A stretch of 25,655 nucleotides of DNA from assembly GCA_964475115.1 (NCBI GenBank), contig CAYYVJ010000023.1, positions 1-25,655 on the forward strand, read 5' to 3'. Position 1 is the first letter of the stretch; every line of letters starts with the position of its first letter. This document shows positions 6,889-16,180 of the stretch, piece by piece. The translations under genes were made by a program, and so were the position numbers. Origin of the DNA: CAYYVJ01 sp964475115. GTDB taxonomy: Bacteria; Bacillota; Clostridia; Lachnospirales; Lachnospiraceae. The notes under the pieces are model-generated. The model was not told where the DNA came from. It was given only the letters and a program-made list of their open reading frames with translations, and searched no databases.

Positions 6889-6905
6889 TAAAAAGTAGTC
6901 GACAA
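6868..6905. promoter_or_regulatory. Inverted repeat TTGTCGACTA / TAGTCGACAA over the promoter
   Basis: Perfect 10-base arms at 6868-6877 and 6896-6905, each holding the palindrome GTCGAC. The left arm lies in the promoter spacer and the right arm lies upstream of the -35, so this looks like a two-site operator. On the plus strand a T run (CTTTTTTT) follows a few bases later, so a terminator-like role cannot be excluded. Confidence 0.55.
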
Positions 6906-6960
6906 CGTTCTTTTTTTAGTCACATTCTTTTCGCTTCTTAAGGAAGTTTTAAGAGAATTG

Positions 6961-7017
6961 TAACTGGTATTCCAGTTATTTCTATTCCAAAAACAGGATA
7001 TATAGGGTATAATACCC
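6961..7017 (+). promoter_or_regulatory. Probable promoter region of the GH25 lysozyme gene
   Basis: The -10 TATAAT at 7008-7013 lies inside a palindrome, GGGTATAATACCC (7005-7017). The best -35 at 17 bases spacing is poor (TTCCAA, 6985-6990), which suggests activator dependence. Just upstream sits an inverted repeat, TAACTGG-TATT-CCAGTTA (6961-6978), a possible regulator site. The role of both palindromes is inferred. Confidence 0.5.
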
Positions 7018-7066
7018 GCATAAGCAATTTTATTTGCTTCAAATCACAAAAGATAAGGAGGAATGA

Positions 7067-9233
7067 ATGAAAAAAATAATTAAATTAATGACAACCCTTT
7101 CTCTCGCGGCGATGCTATGTCTTGTACCTGCGACTAGTGCGCATGCTACAACAGGCTGGGTAAAATCTGGAGATTTAAAAACTTTTTATTATGATGCGGC
7201 TGGAAATCTTTCAAAGGGGTGGACAAATGTAGATGGTCTCTGGTATTACTTTGGTGATACAAGTGGAGCCATGCAGACTGGTCTTCTTACACTCGACAAC
7301 CGTCTCTATTACTTTACAGCAGATGGAGCCATGCAGACTGGAAACGTAAGACTTCCTGATGGAGCAAACTACTATTTTAATGAAAGTGGTGCTTTGAGTC
7401 CAGCTCCAGGATGGCAATTAGTAAATGGATCTTACTACTACTTTAACCCAAATGGAACAGTGGTTACAGATTGGAAACTTATAGATGGTTTTTATGTAAA
7501 TAATAATGGTCAAAGAATCGAAAATGTAGTTACTCGTGGTATTGATGTTTCTAGATATCAAGATAAGATTGACTGGAACAAAGTTGCTGCCGATCACGTT
7601 ACATTTGCAATGATTCGAGTTGGTAGTGTGAAATTTGGAGTAGATGCTTACTTCCATACCAATATGAAAGCTGCTGCTGAGGCTGGTGTGAAGACAGGTA
7701 TTTATATTTACTCTTATGCAACGACTCCAGAAGAGGCAAGAGCAGAAGCAGAATTTGTTATTTCAAATGTTAAAAACTATACTGTCTCTTTCCCCATTGC
7801 AATTGACATTGAGGACAATGTACATAAATCCTTGACTCCCGCACAGCTTTCCGCTATTGCAGTTGCTTTTGCTGAGGTTATTGAAAATGCAGGATATCGT
7901 CCTATTCTTTATTCAAGTACCTCTTGGTATGATTCTAGATTTGAACCAAATGCGATTGCCTCTATTGACAAATGGGTTGCACAATATTTTTCTAGAGTTA
8001 ATTATGCAAACCCTTCTATGTGGCAAGCCACTAGCAAAGGAAGAGTCAATGGTGTCAATGGAAACGTAGATATTAACTTCCTTTATAAGGATTATTCAAA
8101 TATTATCATTCCTCATGGTTGGTCCTATGAAAATGGCCACTGGTATTACTTTAATAATTACCGCAAGCAAACCGGCTGGGTTAATGCAGATGGAGCTTGG
8201 TACTTCATGAATAGCCAAAGACAAATGATTAACGGCTGGTTCTTACAAGGTAATAGTTGGTATTATCTAAAGAATAGTGGTGCTATGGCTACTAGTTGGA
8301 ATACTGTCGGTAACTCTACCTATCACTTTACAAATGATGGTGTTATGGATACTGGATGGAAAGAAATCGGAAAAGAGTGGTTCTACTTTACTAGCTCAGG
8401 ACCTTTAGTAACCGGTTGGTACCAAGAAGGAAATATTACATATTATCTAAGAGAAAATGGTGCCATGAGTGTTGGTTGGACTCAAATAAAGGATAAATGG
8501 CATTACTTCCGTGAATCTGGTAATATGGCTACTGACTGGCTATTAGTAGATAACATCTACTATTATTTAAATGCAGATGGTACTATGAAAACTGGATGGG
8601 CGACAGTCGGTGGTCAAAGACATTACTTCAAAGAAAGTGGTGCCATGGCTGTCGGCTTTACAGGACTTTCTGATGGTCGTTACTACTTTGATAAAGATGG
8701 ATATATGATCACAGGATGGACAGAACTAGATTCTAAATGGTATTTCTTTAATTCAAATGGTAAAATGCAAACCGGTTGGTTCGAAGAAAATGGACACCGT
8801 TATTTCTTTGATGGAAATGGTGTAATGATGACTGGTTGGGTATTAGATAACGGAAGCTGGTACTACTTTGATGAAAACGGATACATGATGCGCGGATGGA
8901 TTCAAGTAAAAGCCTCTAGCGAATCTGAAAATGCTCCTTATTACTACTTAGGTGTAGACGGTAAGATGCAAACAGGGTTTATCACTACAGATAGTGGAAA
9001 CTATTACCTACATGGTGATGGCACCATGGCCACAGGATGGATAGTGCTTTCTAATGGTTGGTACTACTTTAATGAAAGTGGCTCTATGGTTACTGGATGG
9101 CTAGAACTTGCAGAAGGTTGGTATTATCTACAGAATACTGGAGTTATGGCAACTAACACAGATATGCTAATAGACGGTGTAAATTATCAATTTGCTCCAA
9201 GTGGTTTATGGATAGAAGTGGTTGCACCAGTTG
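7067..9233 (+). CDS. GH25 lysozyme with choline-binding repeats on both sides, 3' end in gap
   Basis: 722 residues are visible. ATG at 7067 follows AAGGAGG. A signal peptide ends near AHA (residue 27). Residues about 29-150 hold some five or six choline-binding repeats. Residues about 155-345 are a glycoside hydrolase family 25 (Chalaropsis-type muramidase) domain: RGIDVSRYQ with Asp160, FAMIRVG, GIYIYSYA, IAIDIED with Asp247 and Glu249, PILYSS, and the closing WQATSKG...VDINFLY. All expected acidic active-site residues are present. Residues about 350-720 hold roughly eighteen further repeats. The enzyme would be secreted, bind phosphocholine-decorated wall polymer and cleave peptidoglycan. 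The final repeat, ending SGLWIEVVAPV, runs into the gap, and the stop codon is probably just inside it. Any frame read through the gap enters the antisense of lpd and should be ignored. Confidence 0.9.
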
Positions 9234-9333
9234 NNNNNNNNNNNNNNNNNNNNNNNNNNNNNNNNNNNNNNNNNNNNNNNNNNNNNNNNNNNNNNNNNNN
9301 NNNNNNNNNNNNNNNNNNNNNNNNNNNNNNNNN
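9234..9333. other. Scaffold gap (100 N) between convergent genes
   Basis: Exactly 100 N. It hides the 3' ends of the GH25 gene (plus) and lpd (minus) and any terminator between them. Confidence 0.95.
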
Positions 9334-10764
9334 TCGCCGTCTTGGCATTACATGTATCGCCATGCCTTCAAAATCATTTAATGCTTCATTTATACCTTCG
9401 TTATAGGTAGGATGTGGTCTAATTGCCCTCGCCATATCTCCTATGGTAAGTTTATTGATGATTGCTGTAGCAAACTCTCCAATCATATCTGTGGCTCTCG
9501 GACACAAGAGCTGTGCTCCTAGAATCTCATCCGTATCTTTGTGTGCGATTAGCTTTATAAATCCTCTCTCATCTTGAGAAAGAATTACCTTAGAATTGCC
9601 TAGCATAGGATATTTAGCTGTTTTAACAGGAATACCCTTTTCTTCAGCTTCTAGCTCTGACATGCCTACTGCCGCGATTTCTGGATTTGTATAAATACAG
9701 GAAGGAATGACCTCTAGATTAATACTAGGCTCTCGATTCAACATATGCTCCACTGCTACGATTCCCTGTGCAGAAGCCACATGAGCTAACTGAGCACCTT
9801 TTATTACATCTCCGATCGCATAGATTCCTTTTACACTAGTCTCTAAGTTTCCATCTACCACGATATGATTCCGATCAAGTTCAATTGAAAATCCTTCTTC
9901 AAACAAACCATCTGTATTTGCAGCTCGTCCAATGGCTACTAGGATTCCATCACCGCTTATCGATTGAATGCTAGCTGCCACCTTACTATCTTCATACTCA
10001 CAAGTCAGTCCATCTTCCTCTGTAATCCTTTTAACCATGGCTTTCGTGTGAATCTTAATGCCTCTCTTCTTAAGGCTCATTGCTACGCTCTGAGATATTT
10101 CCTTATCTAATAAAGGCAAGATTCTATCCATCGCTTCAATAATAGTAACTTCACAGCCTAATTCCTGATAGATAGTTGCAATCTCAACTCCGATTACTCC
10201 ACCGCCAATAATCGTCAGCCTTTTATAAATCTTATCCTTCATAGATAGGATTTCATTACTGCTTACTACCTCTTTTCGATCGATTCCTTCTATCCTTGGA
10301 AGAATCGGCTTTGAGCCAGTTGCGATCAAGATTTTATCTGTCGTAAGAGTTTGTAATTCTTCCTTTGTCTTAACCTTGATTTCTTTAGGGGCTACAATGG
10401 TAGCCCTTCCAGAGATAATTTCCACTTTATTTCCTTCTAATAACCCTTTGATTCCACCCTTTATCTTTTCTACTACTTCATCTTTTCGATCAAAGATCTT
10501 TTCTAAGTCATAGCTAACTTCAGATGCGTGAATACCAAATTTATCAAGGTTTTGAGCTTCATAATACAGATTTGAACTATGCATAAGAGTCTTGGTGGGA
10601 ATACATCCGCTATTTAAACAGGTTCCACCCAATTCACCTTCTTCAATTATTGCTGTTTTCATTCCTAGTTTAGCCGCTTGTATCGCTGCTACATAGCCAC
10701 CTGGGCCAGAACCAATCACGACTAAATCATATTCTTTTTCCATGTATTCAGCCACACCTTTCAT
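9334..10764 (-). CDS. lpd: Dihydrolipoamide dehydrogenase (glycine cleavage L-protein), 3' end in gap
   Basis: 477 residues are visible, near the full length of the family (about 460-475), so only the last codons are in the gap. Features are the N-terminal FAD fold GSGPGG, the redox disulfide GGTCLNSGC (Cys49, Cys54), the NAD-binding IGGGVIGVEIA, the AIGDV FAD motif, and the C-terminal HPTYNEGINEAL that supplies the catalytic His-Glu pair. It reoxidises the dihydrolipoyl arm of GcvH with NAD. It is the last gene of the glycine cleavage operon, three bases after lplA. ATG at 10743 may be the true start (AAAGGTG upstream); ATG at 10764 has no clear ribosome site but follows the lplA stop directly. 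Confidence 0.93.
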
Positions 10765-10767
10765 CTT

Positions 10768-11766
10768 CTATATTTCTTCACTAACGATCAGCTCCATAAT
10801 GTCTTCAAGCATAGTTAACTGCGCTTCGTCTTCTACCTTTAGTCCTAATAATGCCTTCACCATTTCTTTCGAATGAAAAGGACAGCCCATTAAATAACCT
10901 GGTATTTGTTGGGCAAGCCATATATCCATGGAATCCGAATATACCATACATTCTTTTATCTTACCAGCCTCTGCTATAAGGTCAATGTCGACCCCACCCC
11001 AAGGAAATCTCTTTCCAAGAGAATAGGTCATCTCCATCTTTTTTCCATACTTATAATCATCGGATGAATACTTATCGCTGAAAGCCTTTATTACATCTTT
11101 GTCTATTTCTTCGTCCTTCATTTCAATGGGATTAGCTTGGTATACTTGACCAAAAGCAGTAATTAACTCACGCCTCATTCGATCAATTGTTAGGTCTTTC
11201 TTATATTCAGATAGATTAACCACTCTTGATTTTACCGAAGAAACACCCTTTGAGGACAACTTTTCTTTGGATACATTTAGGTACCTAGATAATCTTTCCA
11301 TATCAACATTTATTAAGATTGTACCGTGATGGTAAGATTTAATCCCTTCTGTATAAAATGCATTTCCTGAAAACTTTCTACCATCTACAGTAATGTCATT
11401 TCTTCCAGATTTTTCGGCCTCTAAACCCAAGTTCCTAACAGCTTGTAAAATAACAGAAAGCTGTTTATCTAAATCATAATCTTCTTTATTTACTAAAAAG
11501 GTGAAATTTAAATTCCCAAGATCATGAAAGACTGCTCCGCCACCTGAAAGTCTCCTAGCTAATCTTCCACCATCTTCTTCTAATTCACTTACTTTACACT
11601 CTTTCCAAGCATTTTGATTTCTGCCTATTACCACCGTCTTTTCGTTTTGCCACAGATATAAAATACATTGACCTGCTTTCACGTAATGTAATAGGTATTC
11701 TTCTAGTGCCAGATTATCATAGGGACAAAAATCTTCACTGATTACGTATTTAATGTCATTAATCAA
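10768..11766 (-). CDS. lplA: Lipoate-protein ligase A
   Basis: 332 residues. The core motif RRLSGGGAVFHD at residues 71-82, followed by NLNFTF, then GRKFSGNAFY and HHGTILINVD, is typical of LplA, which adenylates free lipoate and attaches it to acceptor lysines. The C-terminal accessory domain is present (about residues 250-332), as in the E. coli-type full-length ligase. The start is TTG at 11766, six bases after GAGGT. The likely acceptor is GcvH, encoded in the same operon, which has a lipoyl-lysine. Spacing is 17 bases from gcvPB and three bases to lpd. Confidence 0.92.
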   Translation of the reverse strand: MINDIKYVISEDFCPYDNLALEEYLLHYVKAGQCILYLWQNEKTVVIGRNQNAWKECKVSELEEDGGRLARRLSGGGAVFHDLGNLNFTFLVNKEDYDLDKQLSVILQAVRNLGLEAEKSGRNDITVDGRKFSGNAFYTEGIKSYHHGTILINVDMERLSRYLNVSKEKLSSKGVSSVKSRVVNLSEYKKDLTIDRMRRELITAFGQVYQANPIEMKDEEIDKDVIKAFSDKYSSDDYKYGKKMEMTYSLGKRFPWGGVDIDLIAEAGKIKECMVYSDSMDIWLAQQIPGYLMGCPFHSKEMVKALLGLKVEDEAQLTMLEDIMELIVSEEI

Positions 11767-11783
11767 ATTTTTACCTCGTATCT

Positions 11784-13226
11784 TTAGTCAAATTTATATC
11801 GTAGGATAGGATTTCTTGCTGCCATAACTTCATCTGGACGCCCAATAACCGTCTTCTTAGGTGACTCATGAAGTGCTTGTGGATCCTGATAAGCCTTTTC
11901 ATGAATTTCCTTGAGTATTTCTATTACTTCATCCATTGTTTCCTTGGATTCTGTCTCTGTAGGCTCTAGCATAAGCGCTTCATGTATAATAAGTGGAAAA
12001 TACATGGTTGGTGGATGAATTCCATAGTCCAAAATGGTTTTAGCTACATCCAGCGCCGTCACTCCTTTTTCTTTCTTTATCGATTCTATACTAATTATAA
12101 ACTCATGCATACAATGTCCCTTAAATGGAACATCATAAATATCCATAAGCTGATTCATCATATAATTTGCGTTTAATACTGCATTTTCAGAGGCATTTTT
12201 AAGACCATCTCCACCTAGTGTGATGATATAAGTAAGCGCTCTTACTACAATTAAGAAATTACCATAAAACGCTTTTACTCTTCCTATACTTACATCTAAA
12301 GAATTCAAGAATTGATATCTATTTTCTTCTTCATTAAGGATTACTCTTGGTAAAGGCAGATATTTGGTCAAGAATTCTTTACATCCTACTGGACCACTTC
12401 CTGGACCTCCGCCTCCATGAGGAGTTGAAAATGTTTTGTGAAGATTTAAATGAACTACATCAAATCCCATATCACCAGGTCTTGCAATTCCCATAATAGC
12501 ATTTAGATTTGCACCATCGTAATAGTTAAGTCCACCTGCATCATGAATAATCTTAGTGATTTCTAAGATGTTTTTATCAAATAGTCCTAACGTATTTGGA
12601 TTAGTTAACATAAATCCTGCTGTATCCTCGCCCACCACTTTTTTTAGTTCTTCCACATCTACCATTCCATCTTCTGTAGATGGTATATTTACTACGGAAT
12701 AACCTGCCAATGCTGCACTGGCTGGGTTTGTTCCATGAGCAGAATCAGGAATAATGATTTTCGTTCTCTTTGTATCTTTTCTATCTTGATGATAGGCGCG
12801 TATCAGCTGTAGTCCAGTATATTCTCCATGGGCTCCTGCTGCTGGCTGGAAACTCATATTATCCATTCCTGTAATTTCGCTTAAATACTTTTCAGCAAAC
12901 CACATCACTTCTAGAGCACCTTGAACGGTGTGTTCTGGTTGAAGTGGATGCAAGGAGGCAAATTCTGCTTGTTTTGCCATCTCATCATTTATTTTAGGAT
13001 TGTATTTCATAGTACATGAGCCTAGTGGATAGAAGCCATTATTGATTCCAAAGGTTCTCTCCATAAGCTTTGTGTAATGTCTACTTAAATCTGTTTCGGA
13101 TATTTCAGGTAAGCGAAGTTCTTTTTTCCTCGTGTGTTTTCCAGCTAAATCAAGAGCAGGAACGTCACATTCTGGCAACATACTACAGCCTCGTCCTTCT
13201 ACGCTTCTTTCAAAGATTAGTTTCAT
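11784..13226 (-). CDS. gcvPB: Glycine dehydrogenase (decarboxylating) subunit 2
   Basis: 480 residues, usual for the separate C-terminal half of the P-protein. The PLP-binding lysine lies in HLNLHKTF, followed by the glycine-rich loop GGGGPGSGPVG. FYPLGSCTMKYNPK near the N-terminus is also characteristic. With GcvPA it decarboxylates glycine and loads the aminomethyl group onto GcvH. The start ATG overlaps the gcvPA stop by four bases (ATGA), with GGAGGTGG upstream, indicating translational coupling. Split P-proteins are typical of Firmicutes and archaea. Confidence 0.95.
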   Translation of the reverse strand: MKLIFERSVEGRGCSMLPECDVPALDLAGKHTRKKELRLPEISETDLSRHYTKLMERTFGINNGFYPLGSCTMKYNPKINDEMAKQAEFASLHPLQPEHTVQGALEVMWFAEKYLSEITGMDNMSFQPAAGAHGEYTGLQLIRAYHQDRKDTKRTKIIIPDSAHGTNPASAALAGYSVVNIPSTEDGMVDVEELKKVVGEDTAGFMLTNPNTLGLFDKNILEITKIIHDAGGLNYYDGANLNAIMGIARPGDMGFDVVHLNLHKTFSTPHGGGGPGSGPVGCKEFLTKYLPLPRVILNEEENRYQFLNSLDVSIGRVKAFYGNFLIVVRALTYIITLGGDGLKNASENAVLNANYMMNQLMDIYDVPFKGHCMHEFIISIESIKKEKGVTALDVAKTILDYGIHPPTMYFPLIIHEALMLEPTETESKETMDEVIEILKEIHEKAYQDPQALHESPKKTVIGRPDEVMAARNPILRYKFD

Positions 13227-14548
13227 TTACCTTCCACCTCCTTCAAAATATCGATCAGAACATCGATTTCTTCTTTGGTGTTCATTTCTGTTGCACACCA
13301 TATAATCTGCTTGCTACCCTCGATCGGATATCCACCAAGGATTCCATATACTTCTAATTGATCCATGAGTTCTTCTACATTTCCTTTATAGGAAGTAACA
13401 AATTCATGAAAGAAGTCTCCATTATACGCAAGTTCAAAGCTTTCTAGTTCACATAATCTATCTGCTAGATAATGAGCCTTTGAATAACTAAGACATGCTG
13501 CATTTCTTAGTCCACTCTCACCCATTGAACCCATGTATACTGCTGCTGTCATAGCACATAAAGCTTGATTGGAACAAATATTACTAGATGCCTTTTCACG
13601 TCTTATATGCTGTTCTCTCGCTTGCAAGGTCAATACATAGGCACGTCTTCCCTGAGCATCCTTTGTCTCTCCTGCGATTCGTCCAGGAAGCTTTCTCATC
13701 ATCTTCTCTGTAGAAGCCATATACCCTAGGTATGGTCCACCAAAAGATAAAGGAATTCCAAGAGGTTGCCCTTCTCCTACTGCTACATCTGCCCCATATT
13801 CAGCAGGTGTCTTTAGAATGGCAAGTGAAATAGGATTCGTACTTATTACATACTTTGCACCGCTTTCTTTTGTAATAACCCCAATCTCATCACATTCTTC
13901 TATTTGTCCATAGTAATTTGGTTGTTGAACTAATACACAAGCAGTCGTTTCATCCACCATATTTTTTAGCTCGGCTAAATCTGTGCGTCCATCCGTACTG
14001 GGTACAATCACAAGTTCAATATCAGCACCGGTACAGTAGGTACGAATGGTCTCTATGGTTTGCGGATTCATTGCCGCAGAAACAAGAGCCTTTGATCTCT
14101 TTCTTTCTACACACATGATAATGGCTTCTGCTGCTGCAGTTGCACCATCATATACAGAAGCATTGGATACATCCATTCCTGTTAATTCACAGATCATAGT
14201 CTGATATTCAAAAATAGACTGCAAGATACCTTGGCTGATTTCTGCTTGATAAGGTGTATAGGAAGAAACAAATTCTTCCTTAGAGGTGATTTGCTTCACA
14301 ATTGATGGAATGTAGTGGTTATACGCTCCACAACCTCTATAAATAGTAGAAAACACTTTATTCTTACTGGCCATTTTGCCTATCTTGTTCCTAACTTCTA
14401 GTTCAGATAAGCCCTTTGGCAAATCAAGTGGTCCACTCATTCTAACGTCTTTTGGAATTTCTGCAAAAAGTGCTTCTATACTAGAGCATCCCAGTGATTC
14501 TAACATCTTTTGTTGTTCTCTCTGCGTCCCTGGCACATAAGTCCCCAT
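13223..14548 (-). CDS. gcvPA: Glycine dehydrogenase (decarboxylating) subunit 1
   Basis: 441 residues, the usual length of the N-terminal half of split P-proteins. Characteristic stretches are the N-terminal YVPGTQREQQKML, GAYNHYIPSIV, YTPYQAEISQGILQ, and SFGGPYLGYMA. As expected for this non-catalytic half, no PLP lysine motif is present. ATG at 14548 follows GAGGAGGA. It lies three bases after gcvH and overlaps gcvPB by four bases. Confidence 0.95.
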   Translation of the reverse strand: MGTYVPGTQREQQKMLESLGCSSIEALFAEIPKDVRMSGPLDLPKGLSELEVRNKIGKMASKNKVFSTIYRGCGAYNHYIPSIVKQITSKEEFVSSYTPYQAEISQGILQSIFEYQTMICELTGMDVSNASVYDGATAAAEAIIMCVERKRSKALVSAAMNPQTIETIRTYCTGADIELVIVPSTDGRTDLAELKNMVDETTACVLVQQPNYYGQIEECDEIGVITKESGAKYVISTNPISLAILKTPAEYGADVAVGEGQPLGIPLSFGGPYLGYMASTEKMMRKLPGRIAGETKDAQGRRAYVLTLQAREQHIRREKASSNICSNQALCAMTAAVYMGSMGESGLRNAACLSYSKAHYLADRLCELESFELAYNGDFFHEFVTSYKGNVEELMDQLEVYGILGGYPIEGSKQIIWCATEMNTKEEIDVLIDILKEVEGK

Positions 14549-14551
14549 CGG

Positions 14552-14926
14552 CTATTCCTCCTCGCTTAGTTGGCTTTTATACTCTTCTTCTGTTAAAAGA
14601 TCATCCTTTTCACTAATTTCTTCTACTTCAACAAACCATGCTTCATATGCTGCATTATTTACTAATTCAGGTTGATCAAGCAAGTCTTCATTCACTGCTT
14701 TTACAATACCTGTAACAGGGCTATATACATTAGACACTGCCTTTACTGATTCTACGTCAGCAAATGATTCTCCCATAGTTACCTCATCACCTACTTCAGG
14801 AAGATTAATAAATACTAAATCTCCAAGTTCGCTTTGTGCAAAGTCTGAGATTCCTAGTCTAGCTGTTGTTTCATCTGAAAATGCTGCCCATTCATGTGTT
14901 TTTGCAAATAAACGATTTTCTTTCAT
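14552..14926 (-). CDS. gcvH: Glycine cleavage H-protein
   Basis: 124 residues when started at ATG 14926, which has GGAGG five bases upstream; an earlier in-frame ATG at 14938 has no good ribosome site. The lipoyl-accepting lysine is Lys62 in DVESVKAVS, inside the beta-hairpin of the lipoyl domain, followed by NVYSPVTG. KTHEWA near the start is typical. It shuttles the aminomethyl group between P-, T- and L-proteins. The acidic C-terminus (SEEE) is normal for the family. Confidence 0.95.
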   Translation of the reverse strand: MKENRLFAKTHEWAAFSDETTARLGISDFAQSELGDLVFINLPEVGDEVTMGESFADVESVKAVSNVYSPVTGIVKAVNEDLLDQPELVNNAAYEAWFVEVEEISEKDDLLTEEEYKSQLSEEE

Positions 14927-14980
14927 CTTTTCCTCCATCCTAGCATTTCTAATGCTCTGCGCATCCTCGCGCTTAATAAA

Positions 14981-16081
14981 TTATTTTTTATAAAATGGTA
15001 ACTCTATTATTTCTCCTGTAATCTTTCTACCTCTTACCTCAATCAGCAAGGGAGTACCTATTTCACTATGGTTTATATCTATTAATCCCATCGCTACTGC
15101 ATGTTTTAAATAAGGACAATGAGTACCTGATGTTGTTTTTCCTATTTGTTTTTCTTCGCCTGTTCCCTCATCTATTACAAATATAGGACAGCCTTCTCTG
15201 GCGATTCCTCGTCCAGTTATAGTAATACCTACTCGTTTCCTTTTGACTTCTCCTCGATTAATAATTCCACTTTTTCCAATGAAGTCATCTTTTTTCATCT
15301 TTACTGCAAATGATAAACCTGCTTCTAAGGGAGATATTTCATCATCCATTTCATGACCATATAAAGGCATCGCCGCTTCTAGACGTAAGGTATCTCTAGC
15401 TCCTAGCCCACAAGGAATCAAACCATGTTCCTCACCTACTCTTAGTAAGTCTTCCCACACTTTTACCACTTCCTCTGGCTTGCAGAAAATTTCGTAACCA
15501 TCTTCTCCTGTATATCCAGTTTTTGAAATCATACAGGAAACTCCGCCTACTAGTACGTGTTCGCGAAAGGTATAATATTTAACTGGTAAGTCTTCTTCTT
15601 TTGCCAGCTGCGTAAGGATTTCTTTGGACTTCGGACCCTGAAGTGCAACTAATGCAGTTTCATCTGATTGATCCTGAAATGTAACCTGCCCAAACAAATG
15701 CTTTTTCATCCATTCTACGTCTTTTGTGCGATTGGCAGCATTCACTACCAATAGATAGCTTTCTTCATTTATTCGATAGACTAATAAATCGTCTATCACT
15801 CCACCTGTTTCATTACACATAGGACTATATTTTATTTGACCATCATACATTTTGCTACAATCATTTGTTACTAACATCTGAACATTTGCCAGTGCATCTG
15901 CTCCACTAATCATTACTTCTCCCATATGCGACACATCAAAAAGTCCTGCTGCCGTTCTTACTGCCATATGCTCTTCTATAACACCCTTCTCATACTGAAC
16001 AGGTAATAGATATCCACCAAATGGTACTATTTTGCCTTTTTGCTCTACATGGCTATCATAAAGCGGTGTTTTTAACTCCAT
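14981..16081 (-). CDS. gcvT: Glycine cleavage T-protein (aminomethyltransferase)
   Basis: 366 residues from ATG at 16081, chosen because GAGAGGAG lies six bases upstream; ATG at 16099 would add six residues without a site. Typical motifs are LYDSHVEQKGKIVPFGGYLLPVQY, GLFDVSHMGE, and YTGEDGYEIF. It transfers the methylene group from GcvH to tetrahydrofolate, releasing ammonia. It is the first Gcv gene after the BCCT transporter, separated by 99 bases that contain hairpins. Confidence 0.95.
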   Translation of the reverse strand: MELKTPLYDSHVEQKGKIVPFGGYLLPVQYEKGVIEEHMAVRTAAGLFDVSHMGEVMISGADALANVQMLVTNDCSKMYDGQIKYSPMCNETGGVIDDLLVYRINEESYLLVVNAANRTKDVEWMKKHLFGQVTFQDQSDETALVALQGPKSKEILTQLAKEEDLPVKYYTFREHVLVGGVSCMISKTGYTGEDGYEIFCKPEEVVKVWEDLLRVGEEHGLIPCGLGARDTLRLEAAMPLYGHEMDDEISPLEAGLSFAVKMKKDDFIGKSGIINRGEVKRKRVGITITGRGIAREGCPIFVIDEGTGEEKQIGKTTSGTHCPYLKHAVAMGLIDINHSEIGTPLLIEVRGRKITGEIIELPFYKK

Positions 16082-16119
16082 ATGATTCTCCTCTCTCATG
16101 TCTAAATGAATGCAAAAGA

Positions 16120-16164
16120 AGCAGACACATAGGTGCCTGCTCCCAACTCAGGGTGCTTAACCCC
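16120..16164 (-). other. Structured BCCT-gcvT intercistronic segment (possible attenuator or weak terminator)
   Basis: On the minus strand, a small GGGT-5-ACCC hairpin (16151-16164) is followed by a nine-pair stem (16133-16141 with 16120-16128, one G-U) and then TCTTTTGC. The T run is interrupted, so termination would be partial. I see neither the conserved cores of a glycine riboswitch nor any other riboswitch I know. Confidence 0.4.
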
Positions 16165-16180
16165 TTTTTCCTATCATACA

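Noticed and set aside
16082..16180. Glycine riboswitch upstream of gcvT
   Set aside because: The segment is short and I cannot find the conserved aptamer cores; only simple hairpins are visible. A covariance-model search would settle it.
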